Part shown: one piece after another, positions 26,672 through 35,811 of the stretch
How positions within the stretch are numbered: the first letter of the stretch is position 1
Layout: each line of letters starts with the position of its first letter
Assembly (NCBI RefSeq): GCF_900177615.1
Contig: NZ_FXAP01000006.1
Span: 186,001 to 250,000, forward strand
Reading direction: 5' to 3'
Source of the DNA: Plantibacter flavus
GTDB lineage: Bacteria > Actinomycetota > Actinomycetes > Actinomycetales > Microbacteriaceae
DNA length: 64,000 nt
The notes under the pieces: generated by a model
The model's database searches: none
Told to the model about the DNA's origin: nothing
Seen by the model: only the letters and a program-made list of their open reading frames with translations
Position numbers and translations under genes: made by a program

Positions 26672-27556
26672 TCAGCCCAGCTCGCGGAGTGCCACCTCGA
26701 TGATCGTCGCGCTCGGGACGTGCAGCGCCTCGGCGGCGGTCGCCCCCGTCACCGACAGGTAGGCGTCGACCAGACGGTTGCCCGCTGCATACCCGGCACC
26801 CATCGGCAGACCGACCGGCTCGCCCCCGTATCGCAGCGCGGCTTCGTCGCCGTGCACCCACGAGACGAAGTGTTGCATCCCTCGGACGTCGAGACCCCCG
26901 ACGACCCGGTCGAACACCGCGTCGTCGTCGAGGTGCGCTACACCGATCGGCGTGTAGCCGGACGGTCCGTACATCTGCCGGGCGAACGCGTCCGCGAGCC
27001 CCTCCGACACCACCTGCTCACCGACCACGACGGTCGCCGGATCCCACACCACCCCACCCGGCGCGTATCGCAGATTGTGGTTGAGTTCGTGGACGGCGGA
27101 CGCCTCGAGGCGCGCGAGGTTCTCCTCCGTCGGCCAGAGGATGAGGGAGATGAACCCGGTCGCGCTGCCGTTGCCGATGAATCCGCGGATCGACTCCATG
27201 AAGTAGGTGTCGTCGGGGTCGCCGAGGACGAGCAGGACGGTGATGTCGGGGACGACAAGGGTCGGTACCGCGTCGAGCTGGGTGGCGATCGCCGCGTCGA
27301 GTGCCCGCGAGATCCGTCCCCACGCGTCCGCCGCGACGAGTCGGTCGAGGCCGTCGACGACCCGATCCCGACTCCGGCCGATCGGGAACCCTGAGCCCAT
27401 CGAGTGCATGGAGAGCAGGTCGACCTCGCCCGGGAAGTACCGGTACATGTCGGCGACGGGCTCGAGCATGGCCCGGAGTCGCGCTGGTCGTTCGGCTTCC
27501 GACGCGTCGAGGACGGCGCGCATGCCGCTGGCGGTGTCGAGGATCGTGATCGTCAT
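26672..27556 (-). CDS. DUF2268 family putative zinc-dependent peptidase
   Basis: 294 aa. AVHELNHNLRY (about residue 166) is the HExxH metal-binding motif, with a downstream glutamate in GEQVVSEGLADAFARQMYG as third ligand, as in DUF2268 predicted proteases. It has no signal peptide, so it is probably cytoplasmic. The N-terminal part (ITILDTASGMRAVLDASEA) fits the family's start. Substrate unknown. It is transcribed away from a palindromic repeat element that lies just upstream of it. Confidence 0.82.
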   Translation of the reverse strand: MTITILDTASGMRAVLDASEAERPARLRAMLEPVADMYRYFPGEVDLLSMHSMGSGFPIGRSRDRVVDGLDRLVAADAWGRISRALDAAIATQLDAVPTLVVPDITVLLVLGDPDDTYFMESIRGFIGNGSATGFISLILWPTEENLARLEASAVHELNHNLRYAPGGVVWDPATVVVGEQVVSEGLADAFARQMYGPSGYTPIGVAHLDDDAVFDRVVGGLDVRGMQHFVSWVHGDEAALRYGGEPVGLPMGAGYAAGNRLVDAYLSVTGATAAEALHVPSATIIEVALRELG

Positions 27557-27617
27557 GGTGACGACGCTAAAGCCTCACGCCGCGTGAGGGTCAAGCTTCA
27601 AAGTCGCCCGTCCTCAC

Positions 27618-27785
27618 GCCAGCGCGGTGCGCTGACACGAGCGACTCACACTCGGTAGGAGGACACCCCACCCGGCCCGAGTGCACCCGATGCGGCGTGA
27701 GCGCGCCCCGCACGGTCGAGCGCGGGTCTTTGGAGACCCGCGCTCGAGGCTACGCACCGCGCTCGCGTCAGCGCACCGCGCTGGC
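27618..27785. repeat. palindromic MITE/REP-like element, unit A (168 bp)
   Basis: Bounded by perfect 19-bp terminal inverted repeats GCCAGCGCGGTGCGCTGAC (27618-27636) and its complement (27767-27785). The core has a 14-bp-arm hairpin at 27716-27747 (arms TCGAGCGCGGGTCT, loop TTGG). Two bases (AC) flank both ends. It is located between the start of the DUF2268 gene and the end of the EamA gene. Four related units follow further right in the window. Confidence 0.85.
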
Positions 27786-27805
27786 ACGAACCGGGCGGGG
27801 AGGGG

Positions 27806-28735
27806 TCAGCGGTTCGCGGCCGCCCGAGCGCCGTCGCGGAGAGCCGGCGGGACGGCCTCGCCGCGCCGCTCGTCGCTGTAGACCATGAGTGTCGAGCCGA
27901 TGAGCGCCAGCACGATCGCGATGGTGCCGAAGATGCTCGGCAGGGTCTGGTAGACGACGAGCGAGACGAGGATGGTGAGCACCGGCGCGAGCGCGTTGGT
28001 CGTCGGCGCCACGACGGACGCCTTCCCGCGGCTGAGCGCCATCACGAGGAACAGCGCCCCGACCGCGTTCAACAGCTGCGTGCCCGCCGTCAGCACCGGT
28101 GCCTGCCACGGTGCGTCGAGCGGGAGCCCACCCATCGCGATGATCGCGAACGGCGTGAGGATGAGGCCGCTGATCGCCATCCACGAGAAGGTCGTCGCGT
28201 CGTTCACCCCGATGGTCGCGGCCTTGCGCATGAAGAACGCCTGGACGCCCCAGGCGATGCTCACGAGGATCGCGATGATCAGCCACGGCCCTGACGCGCC
28301 CTCGGCGGACCCACTCGACACACTGAAGAGCACGATCGCCGCGAGTGCCGCGACGAGGCCAAGCACGGCAAGCCTGTTCAGCCGCTCCCGCAGCAGGATG
28401 ACGGCCATGATGACGGTGATCGTCGGGGAGATCGAGATGATCGGGAAGATCAGGTAGGCCGGGCCGGTCGACAGGGCGTTGAACAGCAGCAGCTGTCCGC
28501 CGGCGCCGGTGAGCCCGATCAGCAGTCCGTAGACGGCGGCTCGTGGTCGACGGTCGAAGGTCTGGCCGCGCAGCGCGAACACGGCGGGGATGATCATCAC
28601 GACCGCCCAGATGACGTAGACCATCTCGTCCGGGTAGCCGTACAGCGTGATGGGGAGTGACGAGAACGCCCCCCAGACGCCCCAGAACAGCACCAACAGT
28701 CCGGCGTACAACATCCAACTCTGGGTCTTCTTCAC
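27806..28735 (-). CDS. EamA/DMT-superfamily transporter
   Basis: 309 aa with about ten membrane helices in two EamA halves. Start GTG at 28735, with AAGGAAGACC upstream. The N-terminus MKKTQSWMLYAGLLVLFWG and paired glycine-rich helices are typical of drug/metabolite transporters of this length. It is the last gene of the minus-strand sugar cluster, 98 bases after the kinase, so it may export or import a sugar-related metabolite of the pathway. Direction and substrate are not evident. Confidence 0.85.
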   Translation of the reverse strand: MKKTQSWMLYAGLLVLFWGVWGAFSSLPITLYGYPDEMVYVIWAVVMIIPAVFALRGQTFDRRPRAAVYGLLIGLTGAGGQLLLFNALSTGPAYLIFPIISISPTITVIMAVILLRERLNRLAVLGLVAALAAIVLFSVSSGSAEGASGPWLIIAILVSIAWGVQAFFMRKAATIGVNDATTFSWMAISGLILTPFAIIAMGGLPLDAPWQAPVLTAGTQLLNAVGALFLVMALSRGKASVVAPTTNALAPVLTILVSLVVYQTLPSIFGTIAIVLALIGSTLMVYSDERRGEAVPPALRDGARAAANR

Positions 28736-28833
28736 GATGGTCTTCCTTGACTGCTGATTCGGGCAGGAGTGTGCACCCCCGCGGTCGCCGGGGTGACGGT
28801 GATGGCGTCCGCGGATGCGGGCGGGGTCGCGAG

Positions 28834-29799
28834 CTACCGGGAACCCAGGCGGTCCAGGGCCGTCTCGGCCAGTGGCGAGCCGTGCTGCTTCGCCGCGTAC
28901 AGGGCGGCGCCCACCGCGGGACCGAACATCGGGACGCGGAGTTCGTACGCCGGCGGCAGCGCGTGGAGCGCCTGCTCGAACCCGACTCGGATCGCGTCCG
29001 CCGTGAACATCCCGCCGGAGTAGGAGACCGGGACGACCTCGTCGTCCAGGAAGCCGAGCGCGACGCGGGTCGCCTCCACGATCTCGACCAGCTCTCCGCT
29101 CGCCTCCCGCAGGATGGTCGCCGACGCCTCGTCACCGTGGCCGGCGGCATCGACGACCGTCTTCGAGAGGTCGGCGATCAACGCACGCTGCCCCTTCCAC
29201 TCGTTGACGACGACATCGATCACATCGAGATCGCTCGTGATCCCGACCCGCAGCTTCATGAGGTCGTAGAGCGGTCCGCGCGACAGGCGGCCGTCGCTCA
29301 TCCGCGTGAACGCGTTCAAGCCCCGGGCGGCGATCCAGTACGCCGAGCCCTCGTCGCCGAACAGCTCGCTCCAGCCGCCGACCCGGTGCCCGCGGCCACG
29401 GCGCTCGCCGTAGGTCATCGACCCGGTCCCGCTGATGACGTTGATCCCGTCGACGGCGCCGAGCGATCCGGCCCAGCCGCACACCATGTCGTTGTCGCAC
29501 GAGTACCGCCCGTGGCCGAGCACCTCGCCGGGGATCGCGTTCAGGCGGTCGAGGTCGGAACTGACCTCGCCGTATCCCGGCAGCCCGAGGAACGCCTGAT
29601 CGATGTCGGATGCCTCGACCCCCGCCCGCGACGTGACCGCCGCCACGCACTCGGTGAGGATCCGACCGACGAGCTCGATGCCGTCGTCGAAGTAGTAGCA
29701 GCTGGCCGTCTGCGCTTCGGCGACGATGTGTCCGCCGTCGTCGAGGAGCACGAACGCCGTCTTCGAGCCGCCGCCGTCCACACCGAGGAACAGTGACAC
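28834..29799 (-). CDS. BadF/BadG/BcrA/BcrD-type sugar kinase (N-acetylglucosamine kinase-like)
   Basis: 321 aa. GTG start at 29797-29799, two bases after the agaS stop, with GAGGAGCGG upstream. The ASKHA ATPase motifs are intact: phosphate-1 FLGVDGGGSKTAFVLL at the N-terminus, NVISGTGSMTYGE (phosphate-2/adenosine region, about residue 112), and GGWSELFGDEGSAYWIA, which is characteristic of GlcNAc kinases. It would phosphorylate an amino sugar such as GalNAc or GlcNAc at C6. Tight spacing to agaS supports that product as the substrate of AgaS. A longer upstream frame was rejected because it overlaps agaS throughout. Confidence 0.85.
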   Translation of the reverse strand: MSLFLGVDGGGSKTAFVLLDDGGHIVAEAQTASCYYFDDGIELVGRILTECVAAVTSRAGVEASDIDQAFLGLPGYGEVSSDLDRLNAIPGEVLGHGRYSCDNDMVCGWAGSLGAVDGINVISGTGSMTYGERRGRGHRVGGWSELFGDEGSAYWIAARGLNAFTRMSDGRLSRGPLYDLMKLRVGITSDLDVIDVVVNEWKGQRALIADLSKTVVDAAGHGDEASATILREASGELVEIVEATRVALGFLDDEVVPVSYSGGMFTADAIRVGFEQALHALPPAYELRVPMFGPAVGAALYAAKQHGSPLAETALDRLGSR

Positions 29800-29801
29800 G
29801 C

Positions 29802-30962
29802 CTACCGCTCCTCGGGTGCGGTGCCCGCTGCGTCGGCGGTCACCGGGTGGATCCGCACCCCCTGCACGACGCGGTTCACCGTGCCGCTCGGGAACGGGTT
29901 GTCCGGGGTCGCACCGAGCTGGAGCGAGTACGACAGGCCGAGCAGCTGCGCGACGAGCACGTAGCCGATCGCGAGCTGCGCGTCGTCGAGGCCGGCGAGC
30001 TCGGGCAGCACCCAGTCGTACGCCGTGGCGCCGGCGACCGGCTCCGAGGAGATCGCGATCACGCGCTCCGGCGACAGCATCGCGCGCAGTTCGGCGACGA
30101 TGTCGAGGTCGTACCGCCGCGTGTACGGGTCGGACGACAGGTAGACGATGACGAGCGTGCTGTCGTCGACGACCGCCTTGGGTCCGTGACGGAACCCGAG
30201 CGCCGAGTCGTAGTAGGTGACGATCTGTCCGGCGGTCAGCTCGAGCAGCTTGAGCGCCGACTCGCGTGCCAGGCCGGTGAGCGGGCCGCTGCCGATGTAG
30301 ACGACGCGTTCGCACCCCTCGTTGGCCAGGGCACGGATGTCCACCTCGCGCTGATCGAGGATCGTCGTCGCTCCGGCCGCGAGCGCCTGCACCGCGGCGT
30401 CGTCAGCGCCGCCGAGGATGAGGAGGACCGAGAGCAGCATCGAGCTGAAGCTCGACGTCATCGCGAAGCCCTCGTCGTTCGACCGCAGGGGCATGAGGAC
30501 GGTGAGCGACGAGGCGCGGTCGTGGTGGCGTCGGTACAGCTCGCCGGTCTCGTCGCACGTGATCACCAGGTGGTGCACCTCGGCGAGCGACTGGTCGGCG
30601 AGTTCCGTCGCCGCCACGCTCTCCGGGCTGTTGCCGGAGCGCGCGAACGACACGAGGAGCAGCGGGACGTCCTCGGCGAACGACTCCTGCGGGTTGGAGA
30701 CGATGTCGGTGGTCGCGACCGCGTCGATCCGGCGACGAAGCGTCCGGGTCAGGGCCGGTGCCGCGATCTCGCCGATGAAGGCCGAGGTCCCCGCCCCGGT
30801 CAGGACGATGCGCAGCTCGGGCCGTGCCAGGAGCGGCGCGAGGAACGCGTCGATCTCCTCGCGGCGGGCGGCGATCCCCGTCGACGCCTCGAGCCAGACG
30901 TCGGGCTGCTGGGTGATCTCGCGGACGGTGGCTTCCGAACCGACGATGGTGGTGATGGACAC
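29802..30962 (-). CDS. agaS: AgaS-like SIS-domain sugar-phosphate deaminase/isomerase
   Basis: 386 aa, the full AgaS length with two SIS domains. The first is around residues 50-190 (VLTGAGTSAFIGEIAA; LLLVSFARSGNSPESVAA, the typical S-x-S-G-x-S/T-x-E loop) and the second around 220-370 (VYIGSGPLTGLARESALKLL; DSALGFRHGPKAVVD). AgaS enzymes convert galactosamine-6-phosphate to tagatose-6-phosphate plus ammonia. GTG start at 30962. It lies 116 bases after the last ABC permease gene and directly before the kinase gene, forming the cytoplasmic arm of the pathway. No deacetylase or tagatose-phosphate kinase/aldolase is nearby. Confidence 0.85.
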   Translation of the reverse strand: MSITTIVGSEATVREITQQPDVWLEASTGIAARREEIDAFLAPLLARPELRIVLTGAGTSAFIGEIAAPALTRTLRRRIDAVATTDIVSNPQESFAEDVPLLLVSFARSGNSPESVAATELADQSLAEVHHLVITCDETGELYRRHHDRASSLTVLMPLRSNDEGFAMTSSFSSMLLSVLLILGGADDAAVQALAAGATTILDQREVDIRALANEGCERVVYIGSGPLTGLARESALKLLELTAGQIVTYYDSALGFRHGPKAVVDDSTLVIVYLSSDPYTRRYDLDIVAELRAMLSPERVIAISSEPVAGATAYDWVLPELAGLDDAQLAIGYVLVAQLLGLSYSLQLGATPDNPFPSGTVNRVVQGVRIHPVTADAAGTAPEER

Positions 30963-31078
30963 GGGTTGCTCCTGGGGTGGGTCGAGGTGATGAGGGGGAG
31001 TTGGGGGCTATCGATGTTGGTTGATCGTGTGACGCTCTCGCGGCGATGGACGTGATCCTGCCACGCCGGGATCGGTGC

Positions 31079-31972
31079 CTACCCCTTGAGGCCTGAGAAG
31101 GTCATGGTCGCCACGAACTGCTTCTGGGCGAAGAGGAAGAACACGATCAGCGGGAGCGTGGCGACGACGTTGCCGGCCATGAGGAGCGCCCAGTCGGTGC
31201 GGCGGGCGCCCTGGAAGTTCGTGATGCCGAGCTGCAGCGTGAAGGCCTGGTCGTTGTTGATCGCGATGAGCGGCCAGACGAGGTCGTTCCACGAGCCCAA
31301 CAGGGTGAAGATCGCGAGCGTCGCCAGCGCGGGCTTCGCGAGCGGCAGGATCACCCGGAAGAACACCTGCAGGCGGGTGCAGCCGTCGATGAGCGCGGCC
31401 TCCTCGAGCTCCGCCGGCAGCGACAGGAAGAACTGCCGCATGAGGAAGATGCCGAACGCGGACGCCAGCCACGGCACGATCGCCGCCCCGAGGCTGTCGA
31501 TGAGCCCGATCCGGGAGAACAGGATGTAGGTCGGGATCATGAGCAGCTGCGTCGGGATCATGATCGTCGCGACGATCATGAGGAAGCCCATCGTCTTGCC
31601 GCGGAACTTCAGGCGCGCGAACCCGTAGCCGGCGAGCGAGCAGAGCACGAGGTGGGACAGGACCGCGACCGTCGACACGATGACGGTGTTGCCGAGCCAG
31701 AGCAGGATGTTCGACTCGGAGAAGAGCTTCGCGAACCCGTCGAAGGTGATGTGCGAGGGGAGGATGCGGGGCGGATAGGTGTTGATCTCCGACTCCGGCG
31801 TCACCGAGGTGATGAACATCTGCACGAACGGGATGGCGAAGACGATCGCGATCGGCGCGAGCACGAGGTGCCAGGGGCTGAAGCGTCGACGCGTTCGTCG
31901 TTCGGCGGGCGGAGCGGTCACGGACGGCTTGCCGGTGGCGGCGTCGCGTGGTGGGGTGGTCAGGGCGGTCAT
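31079..31972 (-). CDS. carbohydrate ABC transporter permease (MalG type)
   Basis: 297 aa, six membrane helices. The EAA loop that docks the ATPase is EEAALIDGCTRLQVFFRVILP (about residue 195), and the end GLKG is usual for MalG-type subunits. The ATG overlaps the stop of the upstream permease gene as TGATG, indicating coupled translation. No ATPase gene is in the cluster, so a shared MsmK/UgpC-type ATPase encoded elsewhere must energise it. Confidence 0.92.
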   Translation of the reverse strand: MTALTTPPRDAATGKPSVTAPPAERRTRRRFSPWHLVLAPIAIVFAIPFVQMFITSVTPESEINTYPPRILPSHITFDGFAKLFSESNILLWLGNTVIVSTVAVLSHLVLCSLAGYGFARLKFRGKTMGFLMIVATIMIPTQLLMIPTYILFSRIGLIDSLGAAIVPWLASAFGIFLMRQFFLSLPAELEEAALIDGCTRLQVFFRVILPLAKPALATLAIFTLLGSWNDLVWPLIAINNDQAFTLQLGITNFQGARRTDWALLMAGNVVATLPLIVFFLFAQKQFVATMTFSGLKG

Positions 31973-32937
31973 CAGAATGCCTCCACGTTGGAACGGCGGG
32001 AGTACAGGACGACACCGATCGTGGCGATGAGTGTCACCACGAACAGCCCGTAGGCGACCGCGGAGCCGTACCCGAACTGCAACTGCTTGAACGCCGCGTC
32101 CCAGAGGTAGAACACGATCGTCTGGGTGGCACCGAGCGGGCCGCCCCTGGTGGTCGTGTACACGAGGTCGAACAGCTGGATCGCCTGGATGAACTGCCAG
32201 ATGGCGACGAACACGGTGACCGGCCCGAGCTGCGGGAAGGTGATGCGCCAGAACGACTGCCAGGCGTTCGCACCGTCGATCCGCGCGGCCTCGAGCAGTT
32301 CGGAGGGGATGTCCTGCAGCGCCGCCAGGTAGATGACGGTCGTGAAGGCGGCCTGCCCCCAGAGCGACATGATCGTGATGACGACCATCGCCTGCCCCTG
32401 GTCTTCGAGCCAGCCCTGCGCCGGGAGTCCGAGGAACCGGAACACGGTGTTGAGGAGCCCGAACTGCGGGTTGAAGAGGTAGGTCGTGAGGATGCCGGTC
32501 GCGGCGGCGGAGGCGACGAAGGGGACGAAGATCGCCGTGCGGTAGACGCCGATGAAACGGATCCGGCGGTTGAGTGCGACGGCGAGGAAGAGTCCGAGTC
32601 CGAGCGACGCCGGGACGAAGAGGAGCGTGTAGACGACCGTGTGGACGACGGCCGCCTGCAGCTCGTCGTTGCCGATCATGCTGGCGTAGTTCTCCAGCCC
32701 GACCTGCTCCGGCTCGCTGAACCCGTCCCACTTCTGGAGCGACAGGAAGAACGCCCAGATCGCGGGGAAGATCGACAGGCCCAGCACGATGAGCATCGCC
32801 GGCGCGACGAAGCCCCAGCCGGTGAGGCTGTCGCGGAACCGTCGTCCGGAACGTCGGGGCCGGGCCGGAGCGCGCTCGGCACGCTCCGGCTTCGGCTCCG
32901 TCGATGGACGTGTGTCGCGTCCGGCGACCGTGGACAT
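31972..32937 (-). CDS. sugar ABC transporter permease (MalF/UgpA type)
   Basis: 321 aa. The basic, Pro/Arg-rich cytoplasmic N-terminus (about 40 residues) is followed by six membrane helices. The EAA loop is LLEAARIDGANAWQSFWRIT (about residue 220). The start overlaps the stop of the binding-protein gene as TGATG. It pairs with the MalG-type subunit encoded next to make the channel for the sugar delivered by the lipoprotein. Confidence 0.92.
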   Translation of the reverse strand: MSTVAGRDTRPSTEPKPERAERAPARPRRSGRRFRDSLTGWGFVAPAMLIVLGLSIFPAIWAFFLSLQKWDGFSEPEQVGLENYASMIGNDELQAAVVHTVVYTLLFVPASLGLGLFLAVALNRRIRFIGVYRTAIFVPFVASAAATGILTTYLFNPQFGLLNTVFRFLGLPAQGWLEDQGQAMVVITIMSLWGQAAFTTVIYLAALQDIPSELLEAARIDGANAWQSFWRITFPQLGPVTVFVAIWQFIQAIQLFDLVYTTTRGGPLGATQTIVFYLWDAAFKQLQFGYGSAVAYGLFVVTLIATIGVVLYSRRSNVEAF

Positions 32938-34292
32938 CAGTCCTCCGCCAGGGCGTCGTCAGCGGTCTTCGCGGCGTCCTCGAGCGCTTGCTTCGGGTCG
33001 CCCTGGCCCTGGAGCACCGAGGAGATCGCCTTGCCGATGGCCTCCGAGAGGCCGACGTAGCCGGGCACCGTCGGGCGGGCCTGCTTGGCGTTGACGCCGT
33101 TCTCGGCCATCACGTCGAGGCCGGGCAGCTGAGCCACCTGCGCCTGGAACTCGGGGGTGTCGATCTCACTCGAGCGCAGCGGGAGGTTGCCGTAGGCGAC
33201 GTTCCACTTGAGGTCCTGCTCCGAGTCGGTGAGCCACTTCGTGAACTCGTACGCCCAGTACTCGCGGTTCTTGTCCTTGTGGTCGAAGAGCGCCCAGACA
33301 TCCGGGCCGGAGACGGTCTGGTGATCGCCGTCGGTGCCGGGGAGGACGGTGACGCCGTACTTCGTGCCCTTCGTCTGCAGCGTCGACAGCTGCCACGGGC
33401 CGGAGGTGATCATGCCGATGCGGTCGCTGGCGAAGAGGTCGCCAAACTTCGTATCGGTCTGGTCGAGGTAGACGCTCTTGTCCTCGACCGCCATGTCGCG
33501 GAGGAAGGTCAGTGCGTCGACGCCCGCATCCGAGGCGAACTCGGCCGTCTTGGCGTCGTCGGAGATGATCGATCCACCGTTCTGCCAGAGGTGCGGCCAG
33601 AACTGCCAGGTCGTCTCCTCGCTGCCCGACACCGAGTAGGCGTAGCCGTAGGTGTTCGTCGCCGGGTCGGTGAGCTGCTTCGACGCCTCACGGAAGTCGT
33701 CCCAGGTCCAGTCCGCCGTGGGGTAGTCGAGGCCGGCCGCATCGAACACGGTCGTGTTGTACAGGAGGGAGATGTTGTCGACCACGGCGGGGAAGCCGAT
33801 CGTCTTCTCGCCGGTCGGCTGCACCGTCTTGCGGGCCGCCTCGGAGAACTCGTCCCACTTCACGTCGGGCTCGGCCACCTGGTCGGTGATGTCGAGGGTG
33901 CGGCCGGACGCCTCGAGCCGGCTCGCCCAGGAGCCAAAGGCGTACGAGACGTCGGGGTAGTTGCCGCCCGCGAAGCTCGCGGAGAGCTTCTGCAGGAGGT
34001 CCTCCGTGGACGGCGCGCCCGAGGACACGTCGATGGTCACGTTGGGATGCAGCTTCTCGAAGTCGTCGACGAGACCGGTCAGGATCTGTTGCGCGGCGTC
34101 GGCCTGCCCGGTCCAGAAGGTGAGTTTCACCTTCGCGTCCTTGTCGAGCGTCGTGGCACCGGAGGATCCGCCGGCGCACCCGGAGAGCGCGAGCGCCCCG
34201 ACGGCGAGGACGGCGGTCGCGGTGATGAGGCGACGTGCGCGGCGGGCGTGCGGTGAGGTGGAAGCGTGGATCGTGGAACGGGGTGGGAACAT
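32937..34292 (-). CDS. sugar ABC transporter substrate-binding lipoprotein
   Basis: 451 aa. Twin-arginine-containing signal sequence ending in the lipobox ALSGC (Cys about residue 40), then a family 1 extracellular solute-binding fold (VKLTFWTGQADAAQQI; NYPDVSYAFGSWASRLEASG; PGYVGLSEAIGKAISSVLQG). AGGAGA lies 13 bases before the ATG at 34290-34292. It captures the oligosaccharide or galactoside outside the cell. It is the first transporter gene after the GH4 gene, 62 bases downstream. Confidence 0.92.
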   Translation of the reverse strand: MFPPRSTIHASTSPHARRARRLITATAVLAVGALALSGCAGGSSGATTLDKDAKVKLTFWTGQADAAQQILTGLVDDFEKLHPNVTIDVSSGAPSTEDLLQKLSASFAGGNYPDVSYAFGSWASRLEASGRTLDITDQVAEPDVKWDEFSEAARKTVQPTGEKTIGFPAVVDNISLLYNTTVFDAAGLDYPTADWTWDDFREASKQLTDPATNTYGYAYSVSGSEETTWQFWPHLWQNGGSIISDDAKTAEFASDAGVDALTFLRDMAVEDKSVYLDQTDTKFGDLFASDRIGMITSGPWQLSTLQTKGTKYGVTVLPGTDGDHQTVSGPDVWALFDHKDKNREYWAYEFTKWLTDSEQDLKWNVAYGNLPLRSSEIDTPEFQAQVAQLPGLDVMAENGVNAKQARPTVPGYVGLSEAIGKAISSVLQGQGDPKQALEDAAKTADDALAED

Positions 34293-34354
34293 CGGTGGTC
34301 GTCTCCTGTGTCGATCGTTCGGGAAGGAATCGGTTCGGCGGTACTTCGGGTCGG

Positions 34355-35671
34355 TCAGATGCGGTCGGCGGGGATGATCTCCCGGAGCGGCTCCGGCAGC
34401 AGCTCGCCGTGCGCGGTGACGAGGTCGTTGCACAGCTCCCAGATCTGCTCGGGCGTGAGGGTGGACGAGGCGTTCGGGTCCATGAGGACCGCCTGCCGGA
34501 TGAGCGTCGGATTGCTGGTGCGGGCCGCCTCGATCGTGAGCTCCGCGACGGAGACGTACGGGCGGTTGAGCGCGGCGCACTGCACGGGCAGGGCACCCAT
34601 GGGCTGCGGGGCGATGCCGTTCCCGTCGACCTGGACGGGGACCTCGACGACGGCGCCCTGCGGCAGGTTGTCGATGAGGCCGCGGTTGACGACGTTCCCG
34701 TGGATGAGTCGCGGGGTGTCGGTCACGAGCGAGTGGATGAGCTGCGGCGCGTACTCGCTCGCCTCGTCCTCGAGGGTCAACGGAGTCCCGGCGGCGAGGG
34801 CGGCCTTCGTCGCCTCGAACTCCGCGACGTTCTCCTCGCTGATGCCGAGGTACTCGAGCGGCTGGAGGCGGAAGCGCTCGACCTGCTCGGGGGAGCGGAG
34901 GAACCAGGACAGGTACTCGGAGGAGTGCTCGCTCGTCTCGGTGGGGTAGTAGCCGATGCGGCGGAACATCTCGACGCGAACGCGGCGGCTGAGCTCGGGG
35001 TCCTCGCGGATGCGGTCGCGCAGGGCCGGGTAGAGGTCGCGTCCCTCGTGGGTCCACTCGAGCAACCACGACTGGTGGTTGACGCCGGCGGCGCGGTAGC
35101 TCGTGCCCTCGATCGGCACGCCGACGAGCTCGCAGAGGTCGTTCACCGTCCAGAACACGCTGTGGCAGAGGCCGATCGCGCTGATGTCGGGGGCGACGAC
35201 CGACGCCCACCAGATGTTCATCGCCATCGGGTTGGTGTAGTTCAGGAGGTGGGCGTCGGGGCAGATCTCGCGCATGTCGGCGGTCAGCGCCGAGAGCAGC
35301 GGGAAGGTGCGGAGGGCGCGGAAGACGCCGCCGACGCCGGTGGTGTCGCCGATGGTCTGCAGGAGACCGCGGGCCGCCGGGATCTCGAGGTCGGAGACGG
35401 TCGCGCGGATGCCGCCGACCTGGACCATGTTGATCACGAAGTCCGCACCGGCGAGGGCGCGGCGACGGTCGGATTCCGCCGAGATCGTCGCCCGGCCGTC
35501 GAGGCGTTCGTCGACGTGGCGGGCGGTGCCCTCGGCCACCGCGAGGCGTTCGGGGTCGATGTCGTGCAGGACGATCTCGAGGCCGGCGAGGTCGCGGTAG
35601 CGGAGGAGGTCGGCGATGAGTTGGCGGGTGAAGACGACGCTGCCCGCCCCGATGAAAGTCACTCGTGTCAT
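34355..35671 (-). CDS. family 4 glycoside hydrolase (alpha-galactosidase/alpha-glucosidase type)
   Basis: 438 aa. GH4 enzymes use NAD and a divalent metal to break glycosidic bonds by an oxidation-elimination mechanism. Seen: NAD-binding FIGAGSVVFTRQLIADLL at the N-terminus, NYTNPMAMNIW (about residue 148), the metal-ligand Cys in GLCHSVFW (about 172) and the metal-ligand His in GVNHQSWLLEW (about 202). The presence of an ABC importer and no PTS fits a member acting on unphosphorylated sugar. It is first in the cluster and divergent from the DeoR gene. AgaS and the kinase suggest a GalNAc- or galactosamine-containing alpha-glycoside, which is inference. Confidence 0.88.
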   Translation of the reverse strand: MTRVTFIGAGSVVFTRQLIADLLRYRDLAGLEIVLHDIDPERLAVAEGTARHVDERLDGRATISAESDRRRALAGADFVINMVQVGGIRATVSDLEIPAARGLLQTIGDTTGVGGVFRALRTFPLLSALTADMREICPDAHLLNYTNPMAMNIWWASVVAPDISAIGLCHSVFWTVNDLCELVGVPIEGTSYRAAGVNHQSWLLEWTHEGRDLYPALRDRIREDPELSRRVRVEMFRRIGYYPTETSEHSSEYLSWFLRSPEQVERFRLQPLEYLGISEENVAEFEATKAALAAGTPLTLEDEASEYAPQLIHSLVTDTPRLIHGNVVNRGLIDNLPQGAVVEVPVQVDGNGIAPQPMGALPVQCAALNRPYVSVAELTIEAARTSNPTLIRQAVLMDPNASSTLTPEQIWELCNDLVTAHGELLPEPLREIIPADRI

Positions 35672-35675
35672 GGAG

Positions 35676-35750
35676 TGATCATCGACTACAGTGATCGAAC
35701 CGAGCAAGAACTTGATCGGAAATCGACTCAAATGCTCACTTTCGCTGAGC
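35676..35750. promoter_or_regulatory. divergent promoter region with candidate DeoR sites
   Basis: TGATC occurs at 35676, TGATCG at 35692 and TGATCG at 35713, all on the same strand, about 16 and 21 bases apart. A short inverted repeat GCTCA-N7-TGAGC follows at 35734-35750. The stretch is AT-richer than its flanks and lies between the GH4 start (35671) and the DeoR start (35812), so it should carry both promoters and the operator. Confidence 0.5.
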
Positions 35751-35811
35751 AACTGGTGTCGGGTCGACCGATGCGGGCGCCGAGCGCCGGACGATGATGA
35801 CGGAGGTCACC

